NCBI GenBank assembly: GCA_035532415.1
Contig: DATKRB010000011.1
Location: forward strand, 32,523 to 96,522
Length of the DNA stretch: 64,000 nt
Reading direction: 5' to 3'
DNA from: DATKRB01 sp035532415
GTDB taxonomy: Bacteria; Actinomycetota; Acidimicrobiia; Acidimicrobiales; RAAP-2
Positions 49,192-58,351 of this stretch are shown piece after piece. A program made the position numbers and the translations under genes. The notes below the pieces were generated by a model. That model was not told the DNA's origin and did no database searches. It saw only the letters and a list, made by a program, of their open reading frames with translations. How positions within the stretch are numbered: the stretch's first letter is position 1; each line of letters starts with the position of its first letter.

Positions 49192-49695
49192 ATGGCCCAC
49201 GTGAGCCGGTCGGGGTGGTGGGTCGTCGTCCTGGCGGCGTCGGCCGTGCTGGGGGCCTGCGGAGCGTCGACGTCCACCACGACGTCCACCACGACGTCCA
49301 CCACGACGCCCACCACGACGCCCACCACGACGCCCACGTCCACCACGACGCCAGGTGGCCAGAGCCGGACGGTGACGGCCGGAAGCCTGAGTGTCACCTT
49401 CAGCGGGCCCCGCTCCGGGATGGCGGGGTCCGCGGTCGATCTCGCCGCCAGGTGGGAAGCGACCCGGGCGTTCGGCTCCGTCGGGCCGGCATCCATCGAC
49501 TACGGCGACGGCACCGGGGAGGTGTTCGTGCAGGCTCGCTTCTGCCGGGCCTCGCCCGCGGCGGTGCACTCGTCGCAGGCGTTCGTGCACCGGTTCCGAC
49601 GCCCCGGGACCTATGTGGTCACCCTCGCCGTGGCCGACGGGTGCGCGCCCGGAGATCGGGCCACCGTGCATCTCCGTCTGGGCATCACGGGATGA
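49192..49695 (+). CDS. lipoprotein with Thr-rich linker and PKD-like domain
   Basis: A 167-residue lipoprotein. The signal ends with lipobox 'LGAC' (Cys23). A Thr/Pro/Ser linker (about residues 26-54) is encoded by a 12-bp tandem repeat (ACGTCCACCACG-type, 49267-49350). The rest is a PKD-like beta-sandwich with 'IDYGDGTGEV' and 'PGTYVVTLAVADG', and two cysteines that may pair ('RFCRAS', 'DGCAPG'). Such proteins often display a domain on the cell surface. The ATG at 49192 places the signal correctly. Confidence 0.8.
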   Translation: MAHVSRSGWWVVVLAASAVLGACGASTSTTTSTTTSTTTPTTTPTTTPTSTTTPGGQSRTVTAGSLSVTFSGPRSGMAGSAVDLAARWEATRAFGSVGPASIDYGDGTGEVFVQARFCRASPAAVHSSQAFVHRFRRPGTYVVTLAVADGCAPGDRATVHLRLGITG

Positions 49696-49793
49696 CCGGG
49701 ACGCACCGCAGGCAATCCCGACGACTCAACGGGGCTCACCGGCGGCACCACCGAAGGAGGAAGGCCGGTTGCCCCCGGCCCCATCGACCGGGG

Positions 49794-50153
49794 TCAGGAC
49801 TGGTGCTGGCGGAGCTCCCAGCGGTTGCCGGCCGGGTCACGGCACAAGAGGACCCTGATGCCCGTCCCCTCCGACATCGTGAAGTCGTCCCCCCGGCCCT
49901 CGATCCGGCGACACACCGGATCGAGATCGTCGAACACGACGGCCACGTGGGCCCTGGCGGCTGCCCGGTGCTCGGCGTCGCCGCTCAGATGGACCTGTGA
50001 GCCGTCGTCCGCCTCGAACCAGCACGCTCCCATCGCGGCCAACTCGGGGCCGGCGTCGAGCCGCCGGTAGCCGAGGACGTCCACCAGCCAATCGGTCTCC
50101 TGCTCGATGCCGTCGACCGGGACTCCGAGATTGACGTGATGGAAGCGAGGCAC
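49794..50153 (-). CDS. VOC-family (glyoxalase-like) protein
   Basis: A 119-residue single-module protein: 'FHHVNLGVPVDGIEQETDWLVDVLGYRRL' at the start and 'GIRVLLCRDPAGNRWELRQHQ' at the end, with candidate metal ligands His in 'FHHVNL', His in 'SQVHLSGD' and Glu in 'NRWELR'. It probably forms a dimer that shares metal sites. Function in resistance or metabolism cannot be told. It uses GTG 50153, 169 bp from the divergent HU gene. Confidence 0.8.
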   Translation of the reverse strand: MPRFHHVNLGVPVDGIEQETDWLVDVLGYRRLDAGPELAAMGACWFEADDGSQVHLSGDAEHRAAARAHVAVVFDDLDPVCRRIEGRGDDFTMSEGTGIRVLLCRDPAGNRWELRQHQS

Positions 50154-50321
50154 GAGGCAATTGTAACCCGGCCGCACTCGCGTTGCTCCGACGCACTTGC
50201 AGTGCGCCGAGGCCGCAAAGGTCCCCGCCCCCGGCTCCCGGCGGCTCGACTCGTTGTGCCGAAAGCTGTTTGCCGGCACCGTATCCTCGACTTTGCCCGT
50301 TCCATCGGGCAGAATCAGGCA

Positions 50322-50900
50322 ATGAACAAGCGTGAGCTCGCCAAAGCCGTCGCCGTCCAAGCCGACGTCGACCTCAACACCGTGACATCCGTTCTCGACG
50401 GTTTCACCGATGTCGTCACCGCGGTCGTGGCGCGGGGCGAGCCCGTGGCCATCAGTGGCTTCGCCAAGTTCGTGAAGGTGGAGCGAGCAGCGCGCATGGG
50501 TCGGAACCCAGCGACCGGCGAGCAGATCCGCATCAAGGCGTCCAAGCGGGCGCGCATCACGCCGGTGAAAGCGTTCAAAGACGCCGTGATGCTGCCCTCC
50601 GGGGCTCCCAAGCTGGCTCGCGGTGCTTGGCCGACGAGCGCCGAAGCCGTGAAGAGCGCCGGTAAGACGGCCGCACCTGCGCCCGCCGGGGTTGCGAAGA
50701 AGGCCCCGGCCCGCAAGGCCGTCGCGAAGAAGGCCCCGGCCCGCAAGGCCGTCGCGAAGAAGGCCCCGGCCCGCAAGGCCGTCGCGAAGAAGGCCCCGGC
50801 CCGCAAGGCCGTCGCGAAGAAGGCCCCGGCCCGCAAGGCCGTCGCCGTCCGTCGGGCGCCCGTCCGAGGAGCCACCAAGAAGGTGACGGCGCGCCGGTAG
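50322..50900 (+). CDS. hup: HU-type nucleoid protein with Lys/Ala/Pro-rich tail
   Basis: A 192-residue DNA-binding protein. Residues 1-90 are an HU domain ('MNKRELAKAVAVQADVD...VLDGFTDVV', 'GEPVAISGFAKFVKVERAARMGRNPATGEQI', 'KASKRARITPVKAFKDAV'). The tail from about 105 is rich in Lys, Ala and Pro and includes five perfect copies of AKKAPARKAV, encoded by a 30-bp repeat. Actinobacterial HU proteins (HupB, Hlp) have such histone-H1-like tails. It binds and compacts DNA; the tail may vary in length by repeat slippage. The stop is followed by a terminator hairpin. Confidence 0.95.
   Translation: MNKRELAKAVAVQADVDLNTVTSVLDGFTDVVTAVVARGEPVAISGFAKFVKVERAARMGRNPATGEQIRIKASKRARITPVKAFKDAVMLPSGAPKLARGAWPTSAEAVKSAGKTAAPAPAGVAKKAPARKAVAKKAPARKAVAKKAPARKAVAKKAPARKAVAKKAPARKAVAVRRAPVRGATKKVTARR
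50694..50843 (+). repeat. 30-bp tandem repeat, five copies, in HU gene
   Basis: Five identical 30-bp units starting GCGAAGAAGGCCCCGGCCCG run end to end and encode the Lys/Ala/Pro tail. Copy number can change without breaking the frame. Confidence 0.97.
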
Positions 50901-50903
50901 GAG

Positions 50904-50921
50904 CGCTCTCGGCGGAGAGCG
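50904..50921 (+). terminator. terminator hairpin after HU gene
   Basis: CGCTCTC-GGCG-GAGAGCG, a perfect 7-bp stem with a 4-nt loop, starts 4 bp after the HU stop and sits between convergent genes. No U-run. Confidence 0.65.
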
Positions 50922-50927
50922 GTGTCC

Positions 50928-51896
50928 CTACTCGGGACGGTCCCGCACGGTGTGGCCCGGCAGGGCGACATGGCCCGGGGCCCATGAGGGGGGTTGCCGG
51001 TCGAGCGCCTCCCTGTCCCAACCGCCCCGGTCGGCGGCGGCCGCGTACGCACTCTGGAGGAACGAGAGAAGGGTGCCCCGGGGGTCGGCGGCGGTCCGTA
51101 CCGCCGTGTAGGGCAAGAGGAACTCCCCGAGATCGCCGTCGTAATAAGCCTGGGTGGGCGTCACCGGGGTGTCCCGATAGCCGTCGGGCTCCGGGTATGC
51201 ATACGAATAGAAGGCGCCCTCGCCGGTTCCGCCGGGCCAGTAGCCGAAGCTGCTCACCTCCTGGGAGTACGCCTCGCGCATGACTCGCGGCCCGCAGTGG
51301 GGAGCACCGCCCGGGTGGGGTGGTGCGGCCCGGCCGGAGAACCTCGTGGTGGCGAGATCGAGTGCCCCCCAGAACAGGTGCACCGGACTCGCCTTGCCCA
51401 CGAACGTCGTCCCGAGCTCGTTGAACACGTGGGAGGAACGGACCAGCAGCTGCCAGAACCGCTCGACGTGATCCCGGTCGTAGGACGCATGGCTGTGGTC
51501 GTCCTCAAAGGGGATCGCTCCCTCGATCTCAACCGGCATCGTCCAGATCTCCGGGTGGATGTCCAGCTCGTCGAGCCGGCCGATCACCTCGCCGTAAAAG
51601 TCGGCCACCGACCGTGGTTCCAACGCGACGCTGCGACGGCTGCCGTCGGAAACGGTGATGTCGAGCCGGTGGGCGACGAAGTCGAAGTCGATCTGAAATC
51701 CGCGCCCGTCGTCCGCCCACATGAGCGAGGTGGTCAGCCCGCGGGCCGTGACGTACAGGGTCACGTTCCACCAGTGGTTGAGCAACGGCGAGCATGCCAG
51801 GCGCAACTTGCCGATGACCTGGGTCCAGAGCTGCAACGTGTCCCGGGTCGCCTCCCACTCGGCGACCGGTAGCGACGGCCACGGATCGGCCGTCAT
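50928..51896 (-). CDS. DUF5996-type family protein
   Basis: A 322-residue soluble protein. 'WPSLPVAEWEATRDTLQLWTQVIGKLRLA', 'NHWWNVTLYVTARGLTT', 'FDFVAHRLDI', 'SHASYDRDHVERFWQLL' and 'PVHLFWGALDLATTRFSGR' are segments I associate with the DUF5996 family. Many Trp and His residues lie in conserved-looking places, but no catalytic mechanism is known to me. It lies downstream of the small zinc-finger gene (58 bp) on the same strand. Confidence 0.75.
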   Translation of the reverse strand: MTADPWPSLPVAEWEATRDTLQLWTQVIGKLRLACSPLLNHWWNVTLYVTARGLTTSLMWADDGRGFQIDFDFVAHRLDITVSDGSRRSVALEPRSVADFYGEVIGRLDELDIHPEIWTMPVEIEGAIPFEDDHSHASYDRDHVERFWQLLVRSSHVFNELGTTFVGKASPVHLFWGALDLATTRFSGRAAPPHPGGAPHCGPRVMREAYSQEVSSFGYWPGGTGEGAFYSYAYPEPDGYRDTPVTPTQAYYDGDLGEFLLPYTAVRTAADPRGTLLSFLQSAYAAAADRGGWDREALDRQPPSWAPGHVALPGHTVRDRPE

Positions 51897-51954
51897 CGGA
51901 GCGACTTCCCGTTGTCTCGCTGGAGGGCCAAGCGGACCGGGTGACCCGGGGAGC

Positions 51955-52296
51955 TCAATGGAGGAGCTCCTGCCAGCCGATCGGCACCCTGCCGGCCGGT
52001 CCCGGTACGGGCTGAGCGAAGGGATGGTGCTCGGGCGGAGCCAGGGGAGGACCGTCGCAGAACTGCTCGGTCGTGTAGCTGAAGAACCAGTCCTCTCCCG
52101 GCTCGAAACTCCGGATCAGGGGATGGCCCGACTCCCGAGCGTGCTTGCTCGCATGCTGGGCCGGGGAGGAATCGCAGCACCCGATGCGCCCGCACTGGGC
52201 GCATCGACGGAGGTGGAACCACCAGCCGTCGTTGGCCAGGCATTCGATGCATCCGACCCCGCTCGGCGGCACCGACGGATCGACCTCGCTGCTCAT
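51955..52296 (-). CDS. UBP-type zinc-finger protein
   Basis: A 113-residue protein with a zinc-finger of the ubiquitin-hydrolase (ZnF-UBP) type: 'GCIECLANDGWWFHLRRCAQCGRIGCCDSSPAQHASKHARESGHPLI' region holds the C-x2-C, C-x2-C, C and H ligands in order between residues ~16 and 60. In bacteria such small proteins are frequent in actinobacteria and have no ubiquitin partner; their role is unknown. The ATG at 52296 precedes the domain closely. The C-terminal part is Pro-rich. Confidence 0.85.
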   Translation of the reverse strand: MSSEVDPSVPPSGVGCIECLANDGWWFHLRRCAQCGRIGCCDSSPAQHASKHARESGHPLIRSFEPGEDWFFSYTTEQFCDGPPLAPPEHHPFAQPVPGPAGRVPIGWQELLH

Positions 52297-52300
52297 GGCG

Positions 52301-52342
52301 CACCGTCCCCTCCGCACCGTCCCCTCCGCACCGTCCCCTCGG
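52301..52342. repeat. 14-bp tandem repeat, three copies
   Basis: CACCGTCCCCTCCG twice and CACCGTCCCCTCGG once, directly before the zinc-finger gene's ATG on the minus strand. It could influence the ribosome-binding site or promoter of that gene, as GGAGGGGA occurs in each copy on the minus strand. Confidence 0.85.
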
Positions 52343-52483
52343 CGTTCACGAGGCGATTACCGAGGTTGAGCCGATGTCAGGTCGGGCAGATGTCGTAATG
52401 TTCCAGCTGGCTCAACATACCCCCGGCGCAGGTGCGGTGCGCCGTGACGGCGGCCTGGCGGCCTGGCGCCGGAGGATGCCCGG

Positions 52484-53710
52484 CTAGGACTCCGACCCCG
52501 ATCTCGGGCCCGGCGTGAACTCCAGAGGCAGGCGGGGGATCTCCCGCAATGACGTCCGGAACCGGATCTGGTGGCCGTCCTCGAGCCGGTAGTCCGGGAT
52601 GCGGCGGTGCCATTCGGCCATCGCCACCTGCAGCTCGAGGCGGGCCAGGTGCGAGCCGAGGCACCGATGCACCCCGCCGCCGAAGGCGTTGTGACGGTTG
52701 GAGGATCTCGTGAAGTCGACGGTGTCGGGATCGTCGTAGATCTCCGGGTCGTGGTTGGGGCTCGCCAGTAGGACGCGGACCTTCTGCTTGACGCTGACCG
52801 GGCAGCCGTCGACCGTCGCGTCGGCCGTCGCGATGCGATTGACGACCGGCACGGGCGTCTCGTAGCGCATCAGCTCCTCGACCGCAGCGGGGACCAGGGA
52901 CGGGTCCTCGGAAAGTTGACGCCGGTGCTCGGGGTGCTGGGCCAGAAAGGCGAACGAGCAGCCCAGGGTGTCGGTCACGGTGTCGAGACCGGCGGGGATC
53001 AGGAGCACGAGGATGTTCAGCGTCTCGGCGCGGGTGAGACGTCCCTCGGCCTCGAGCGCCACCAGGTAGCTCGAGACGTCCTCGGCCGGCTCGGCGGCCT
53101 TTCGGTCGAGGGCTGCGTTGAAGTAGGAGAAGATCCAGGCACTGGTCTTCTCCATCGCGGCCCGGCGGGTCTCCTCGTCGTCCCCTTCGGGCCGGATCAT
53201 TCCCTCCTTCGCCAACAGGAAGGCGTCGAGGTCGTCGTAGGGGAGCCCCATGAGCCGCAGGAACATGGCCGAGGGGAACGGGACGGCGAACTCGGCGATG
53301 AAGTCGCAGCTCCCGCGCTCGATGAACCCGTCGATCAGGTCGTTGGCCAGCGCCTCCACCTCCGCCTTGCGCTGGGCCATCTTCCGGGGGGTGAACAGCG
53401 GGTCGAGGATCTTGCGATAGGTCACGTGATCGGGCGGATCGATCTGAAGGGGGATGGCCCCCGTCTCGGAGCCGAAGTAGCCGGCCTCGGGGTTTGAGGA
53501 GAACAGGTTCGGCGAGGCCAGCACCTCCCTGACCGCCTCTGTGCTGGTGGCGACGACCAGATCGTCGCGAGGGTGCACGATCGGCCCGGCGGCTCGCAGC
53601 GCCTTCCACACCTCCTGGGCGTCGGTGCCCCACACGCAGGCGTCGAACTCACGGACCACGACGCTCCGGTCCGACTCTGCCACCGGAAGCTCCTGAAACT
53701 CGAAATCCAC
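52484..53710 (-). CDS. cytochrome P450
   Basis: A 408-residue P450. The heme-binding loop is 'AFGGGVHRCLGSHLARLEL' (Cys ligand), the I-helix 'LLIPAGLDTVTDTLG' has the oxygen-activating A-G-x-D-T, and the K-helix ExxR is in 'VEELMRYETPVP'. The length and motifs fit bacterial class I P450s, which need a ferredoxin; the nearest ferredoxin gene in the window is at 4568. Substrate unknown, with terpene, fatty acid or steroid-type compounds possible. The GTG at 53710 is preceded by a GGGGGG stretch. Confidence 0.93.
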   Translation of the reverse strand: MDFEFQELPVAESDRSVVVREFDACVWGTDAQEVWKALRAAGPIVHPRDDLVVATSTEAVREVLASPNLFSSNPEAGYFGSETGAIPLQIDPPDHVTYRKILDPLFTPRKMAQRKAEVEALANDLIDGFIERGSCDFIAEFAVPFPSAMFLRLMGLPYDDLDAFLLAKEGMIRPEGDDEETRRAAMEKTSAWIFSYFNAALDRKAAEPAEDVSSYLVALEAEGRLTRAETLNILVLLIPAGLDTVTDTLGCSFAFLAQHPEHRRQLSEDPSLVPAAVEELMRYETPVPVVNRIATADATVDGCPVSVKQKVRVLLASPNHDPEIYDDPDTVDFTRSSNRHNAFGGGVHRCLGSHLARLELQVAMAEWHRRIPDYRLEDGHQIRFRTSLREIPRLPLEFTPGPRSGSES

Positions 53711-53845
53711 CCCGCCCCCCTTCGGACCACCTCGGTCCACAACGGTACCGGCTGATTCGGGGCAAGGGCCAAACCGTCCCCGCGGCATCGGCGTCCCGCC
53801 CGACCGGGGGCTGCACATCCGTTCGAGACCGGGGATACTGTCGGG

Positions 53846-54310
53846 ATGAGCGATCTCAGCTACTCCGAGTCGATCACCGTCGCCCGATCCGCCGAGAGCC
53901 TGTACGACATGGTCTCGGACGTGACCCGTATGGGGGGGTGGAGTCCCGTCTGCAAGGCATGTTGGTGGGACGAGGGAGGCAGCCCGCGGGTTGGCGCCTG
54001 GTTCACCGGGCGGAACGAGACGCCCGAAAGGACCTGGGAGACCCGCTCCGAGGTCGTGGTGGCGGAACCGGGCAAGGAATTCGCCTTCGTCGTCGGAGGC
54101 TCCTTCGTGCGATGGGGCTACACGTTCACCCCGGTCGAGGGGGGGACGGAGGTCACGGAGTCGTGGGAGCTCCTCCCAGGCGGCGTCACCATGTTCGGGG
54201 AGAGGTTCGGGCCGGATGCCCAGGCGCAGATCGTCAGCCGCACCGAGGCTGCACACAGCGGAATCCCCTTGACCCTCGCCGCGATCAAGAGAGCAGCAGA
54301 GTCGGCCTGA
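53846..54310 (+). CDS. SRPBCC-fold (START/polyketide cyclase-like) protein
   Basis: A 154-residue protein of the SRPBCC superfamily: 'YSESITVARSAESLYDMVSDVTRMGGWSP' at the start, 'WETRSEVVVAEPGKEFAFVVGG' and 'FTPVEGGTEVTESWELLPG' through the beta-sheet, and a C-terminal helix. This fold offers a deep hydrophobic cavity for lipids or aromatic metabolites; no catalytic residues can be assigned. It lies divergent to the P450 gene (135 bp), so the two may share regulation or substrate. Confidence 0.85.
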   Translation: MSDLSYSESITVARSAESLYDMVSDVTRMGGWSPVCKACWWDEGGSPRVGAWFTGRNETPERTWETRSEVVVAEPGKEFAFVVGGSFVRWGYTFTPVEGGTEVTESWELLPGGVTMFGERFGPDAQAQIVSRTEAAHSGIPLTLAAIKRAAESA

Positions 54311-54374
54311 TCCGATCGGCCGACCGGGCGGCCGGACCATGGGGCGGCCGGACCATGGCGCCAGGATCCCTGAA

Positions 54375-54850
<476 letters not shown>

Positions 54851-54854
<4 letters not shown>

Positions 54855-55219
54855 GCCCGAGGCGCGACATCCGAATGGGCGACGAGGAGGTCGACCGGTT
54901 CCTCCGGACCCAGGCCCGCGCCGTGGTCGTGGCGCTCGACGCCGAGGGCCTCCCGAGCGGTGGCGTCGGGCGCCTGGTGATCGGCGCCGGTGCGGTCGGC
55001 TTCGCGCTCCGGGCCGAGGACCCCGTGGTCCGCCTTCTGGGGCGGGACGACCGGGCGTGCTGTATCGCCGAGCAGTTCCCGTCCTACTACGGCATTCGGG
55101 GCGTGATGCTGCACGGCCGGGCCCGGGTCGCGGCCGCCGCCGGTTCCGGCGAGGCCGCCTTCGATCTCGCCGTCGAGCGGGTCGTCAGCTACGACTTCGG
55201 CAAGCTGCTCGCTCCCTGA
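54851..55219 (+). CDS. second PPOX-fold protein
   Basis: A 122-residue protein with the PPOX-like N-terminus 'VDRFLRTQARAVVVALDAEGLPSGGVGRLVI', followed by strands 'FALRAEDPVVRLLGRDDRACCIAEQF' and 'GVMLHGRARVAAA'. It is shorter than the family average and lacks a clear cofactor loop, so it may act as a dimer partner of the preceding product. GTG start overlaps that gene by 4 nt. Confidence 0.72.
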
Positions 55220-55278
55220 TCGGGCCCGGTCGCCCGATCCCGACCGGCACGTACTCGACGGTCCGAGTCCGCCGCCCC

Positions 55279-56100
55279 TCAGGCGTCGCGGCGCGTGATC
55301 AACCACCCCGCGACCCCGAGCGAGACCACCGCCCAGGCGCAAAGGACGGCGAGGCCCGACCATGGCGGCAGGAGGTCCGGTGTCGTGTGGATCTTCATCA
55401 GCGCCCGTCCGGCGTTGAAGGGGAAGTACTCGCTGATGTCGCGTCCGTAGGGATCGGGAAGTGCCGAGAGGAGGAGCTGGGCCACGAGGAGCACGCCCAC
55501 GTACGACGCGATGGCACCGGCAGTCTGGCGGATCATCGCACCCAGCCCGAGGGCGATGAGCGCTTCGAGGGTGAGGACGAGGCCGGCGCCGAGAACGGCC
55601 CGCCATTCCTGCGGCGCCCCGAGCGAGACGCCGATGCCCTTGCCGGCGAGGATCGCCTGGCCGCTCAGGAACGCCAGCAGCGCCGACAGTGTCCCTACGA
55701 GGAAGACGGGCGGTGTGAGCGACATCGCCTTGGCCGCAAGGACCTGGCGGCGGTGCGGCATCGCCGCCAGCGTGCTGCGGATCATCCCGGCCGAGTACTC
55801 GGAGGTGATGACGAGCACACCGAGGACGCCGATGAACAGCTGCGAGAGCATGAAGCCGGTGAGGCTCCGCGCCGTCGGGTCGACGGCGAGGCGTTGTGCC
55901 AGGCTCATGCGGTCCCACCGGCCGACGATGGCGGCACTCACGATGGCGCCGAAGCCGATCGTCACTGCGAGCACGGCGAAGAGCGTCCACCAGGTGGAAC
56001 GTACGGTGCGCAGCTTCGTCCATTCGCACAGGAGGGTGTCCGCGAACCGGGGGCGCGGCCCGAGCGTGGTCGCGTCGGGCTCGGTGAGCGTGGTCGTCAT
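55279..56100 (-). CDS. ABC-2 type transporter permease
   Basis: A 273-residue membrane protein with six helices: 'WWTLFAVLAVTIGFGAIVSA', then the ABC-2-type loop 'LSQLFIGVLGVLVITSEYSAGMIRSTLAAMPHRRQVLAAKA' (typical SEYxxGTIRxT motif), further helices and a C-terminal 'VVSLGVAGWLITRRDA'. It pairs with the ATPase encoded upstream (34 bp apart). Cargo unknown; lipid or antibiotic export are common for this type. Confidence 0.9.
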   Translation of the reverse strand: MTTTLTEPDATTLGPRPRFADTLLCEWTKLRTVRSTWWTLFAVLAVTIGFGAIVSAAIVGRWDRMSLAQRLAVDPTARSLTGFMLSQLFIGVLGVLVITSEYSAGMIRSTLAAMPHRRQVLAAKAMSLTPPVFLVGTLSALLAFLSGQAILAGKGIGVSLGAPQEWRAVLGAGLVLTLEALIALGLGAMIRQTAGAIASYVGVLLVAQLLLSALPDPYGRDISEYFPFNAGRALMKIHTTPDLLPPWSGLAVLCAWAVVSLGVAGWLITRRDA

Positions 56101-56134
56101 GGCGGTCGTTCTCCCTTGCTCGTTCCCGTCGGGC

Positions 56135-57049
56135 TCAGCTCGCCGGTGCCGCGGCGCGGTACTCGGTGGCGTCCTGGGTGGCCTCCATGTATGCCGCCTC
56201 GAGGGTCGGCTGGTGCAGTACCAACTCGTGGAGCTCGAGCCCGTGGCGTGCCGCGAGCGCGCCGACGTGGCGGCAGTCGAGACCGGTGACGCGCAGCGCA
56301 CCATCGTCGACTCTCTCGACCTTGGCCCCCTCGGCCACGAGGACGCGTGCGAGGTCGTCGGGCTGCAGCGCGCGTACCCTGACGTGGGCGCCGGTGCTCT
56401 GGCTGACGAAGTCGGTGACCGTGGCGTCCGCGATCAGTCTCCCTTTGCCGATCACGATCAAATGGTCGGCCGTGAGCGCCATCTCGCTCATGAGGTGGCT
56501 CGACACGAAGACCGTCCGGCCCTCGGCTGCCAACGACTTGAGGAGGTTGCGGACCCAGAGGATCCCCTCGGGGTCGAGCCCGTTCACCGGCTCGTCGAAG
56601 AGCAGCACACCCGGATCGCCGAGCAGGGCGGCCGCAATGCCCAGTCTCTGGCCCATGCCCATGGAGAATCCACCGGCACGGCGCTTCGCGACGGACTCGA
56701 GGCCGACGAGCGCGAGGACCTCGTCGACGCGGGCATGCGGGATCCGATTGCTCTGTGCGAGGCACAGGAGGTGATTGAAGGCCGTCCGTCCGGTGTGGAA
56801 CGCCCGGGCGTCGAGCAGCGCGCCCACTTCTCGCATCGGATGCGTGTGGCGGATATAGGGCGTGCCGTTGATCGTGACCTGCCCGGTGGTTGCCGCATCG
56901 AGCCCCATGATCACGCGCATGGTCGTCGACTTCCCCGCGCCGTTCGGGCCGAGGAAGCCGGTGACCCTGCCCGGGACCACTTTGAAGCTGAGGTCGTCGA
57001 CGGCTCGGGTGGGACCGTACAGCTTCGTCAGGTGCTGTGCCTCGATCAT
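56135..57049 (-). CDS. ABC transporter ATP-binding protein
   Basis: A 304-residue ATPase: Walker A 'GPNGAGKST', Q-loop region, signature 'FSMGMGQRLGIAAALL', Walker B 'VLLFDEPVNGLDPEGI' and switch His in 'SSHLMSEM'. The C-terminal ~90 residues are an extra domain common in drug-type ABC-2 ATPases. It energises the permease gene downstream. ATG 57049 ('MIEAQHLTKLYG') is the conserved start; a longer frame begins at 57079. Confidence 0.94.
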   Translation of the reverse strand: MIEAQHLTKLYGPTRAVDDLSFKVVPGRVTGFLGPNGAGKSTTMRVIMGLDAATTGQVTINGTPYIRHTHPMREVGALLDARAFHTGRTAFNHLLCLAQSNRIPHARVDEVLALVGLESVAKRRAGGFSMGMGQRLGIAAALLGDPGVLLFDEPVNGLDPEGILWVRNLLKSLAAEGRTVFVSSHLMSEMALTADHLIVIGKGRLIADATVTDFVSQSTGAHVRVRALQPDDLARVLVAEGAKVERVDDGALRVTGLDCRHVGALAARHGLELHELVLHQPTLEAAYMEATQDATEYRAAAPAS

Positions 57050-57096
57050 CGTGCCGATAGTACCGACAAGAGGTGGCACGGATGCATCGGGTAACG

Positions 57097-57483
57097 CTAG
57101 GAGAGGACCTCGGCGACCCGCTCGCTGGGACGGGCGATCACCGCGCGAGCACCCTTTATGACGATCGGCCGCTGCATCAGCTCGGGGTGGACGAGGAGGA
57201 GCTCGACGACCTCCTCGGCGCTCTGATAGCCGTTCGGGTCGAGGCCGAGATCGACGAACCTCTTGTCCGCGGTGCGGACGAGCTCGGGTACCGGGTTGAC
57301 GAGCTTGGAGATGATCATCTCGAGCGTCTCCCGTGACGGTGGCGTATTCAGATATTCGATGACGCCGTAGGCGACGGACCGCTCGTTCAGGATGCCGAGC
57401 GCCCCCCGGCTGTGCGAGCAGCTGGGGTTGTGGAAGATCGTCACCTCGTGCGCGTCGCTCGCGGCGGTCTGGGTGTCGGACAT
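57097..57483 (-). CDS. ArsC-family (glutaredoxin-like arsenate reductase) protein
   Basis: A 128-residue thioredoxin-fold protein with the ArsC motif 'TIFHNPSCSHSRGAL' (catalytic Cys at about 22), 'EYLNTPPSRETLEMII' and 'QRPIVIKGARAVIARP' containing the cis-Pro and oxyanion-binding Arg. These match glutaredoxin-dependent arsenate reductases, but many such proteins (YffB/Spx-like) have other roles. No arsenite pump or ArsR regulator lies nearby. It begins 34 bp downstream of the convergently unrelated hydrolase gene's stop (same strand). Confidence 0.82.
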   Translation of the reverse strand: MSDTQTAASDAHEVTIFHNPSCSHSRGALGILNERSVAYGVIEYLNTPPSRETLEMIISKLVNPVPELVRTADKRFVDLGLDPNGYQSAEEVVELLLVHPELMQRPIVIKGARAVIARPSERVAEVLS

Positions 57484-57517
57484 GGCGGCCACTCTATCGG
57501 CGGGCGACCCGGGTGGC

Positions 57518-58276
57518 TCAGCCGCGAGCGAGGAAGATGCCGCGCCGGACGAGGTCGGCGAACGGCCCGGGTTGTGACCGGTGGGCGTTGTGGCCGGCAC
57601 CGGGCAGCTCCACCACTTCCACCCGGCGGACGACCTGGCGGAGGTGGTCGGCGACCACCACGAAGGGGTACGTCTCGCTGTGGCCGAAGACCAGGGGTTG
57701 CTCGAGTGCACCGACGTCAAAGGGCTCGGCGTCGGTGCGGACCGACCGCTCCTCGGTCACGAACGCCCGGGCCTCGCGGAGCCGGAAGGCCCGCTCGTCG
57801 GGCGTCATCTGCTCGAACCGGTCGCCGAACATGAGCCGCGCGCCGTCCCCTTCGGGATCCTCCCCCCACAGCAGGGAACGGAGGAACCGGTCATCCCAAC
57901 CCGGCACCCACGCCATCCCCGTCTCGTAGAGCACCAGGGCCTCCACCACCTCGGGAGCCCGCAGCGCGGCCCCCAGCGCGCTGACCCCGCCGAAGGAGTG
58001 GCCGACGACGACGGCACGGCGGCCGTCGAGAACCTCGAGCAGGTCCTCGACGTGGCTGTCGACGCCGACCGGGGCACCGGGGGCGTCCACCGAGTCCCCG
58101 TAGCCTCGCCGGTCGTACCAGACCATGCGGCACTCTCGGTCGAGCAGGCGGGCCACCCGGTCGAACGACCGTCCCCGGTCGAGCACCCCGTGGACGAAGA
58201 CGACCAGAGGGGCGCCGTGCCCCATCTCGGCGATCTGGAGGCGGGCGCCCTGGGAGATGGACATGATGGCCGGCAT
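57518..58276 (-). CDS. alpha/beta hydrolase
   Basis: A 252-residue hydrolase with oxyanion segment 'VFVHGVLDRGRSFDRVAR', the nucleophile elbow 'VVGHSFGGVSAL' (Ser) and a C-terminal His in 'LPGAGHNAHRSQ'. Such proteins cleave esters, lactones or similar bonds. No signal peptide. The gene precedes the ArsC-like gene on the same strand, with 34 bp between them; a functional link is not obvious. Confidence 0.88.
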   Translation of the reverse strand: MPAIMSISQGARLQIAEMGHGAPLVVFVHGVLDRGRSFDRVARLLDRECRMVWYDRRGYGDSVDAPGAPVGVDSHVEDLLEVLDGRRAVVVGHSFGGVSALGAALRAPEVVEALVLYETGMAWVPGWDDRFLRSLLWGEDPEGDGARLMFGDRFEQMTPDERAFRLREARAFVTEERSVRTDAEPFDVGALEQPLVFGHSETYPFVVVADHLRQVVRRVEVVELPGAGHNAHRSQPGPFADLVRRGIFLARG

Positions 58277-58351
58277 TATCCCGCCCCGCCGGTGTGGACG
58301 GCCAGACGGGGCCGCACCCAGGGAGACGGCCGATCCACCCGCCCGGCGCGC

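Noticed and set aside
50694..50843. Regular repeats as a CRISPR array
   Set aside because: The units are directly adjacent without spacers and encode the HU tail.
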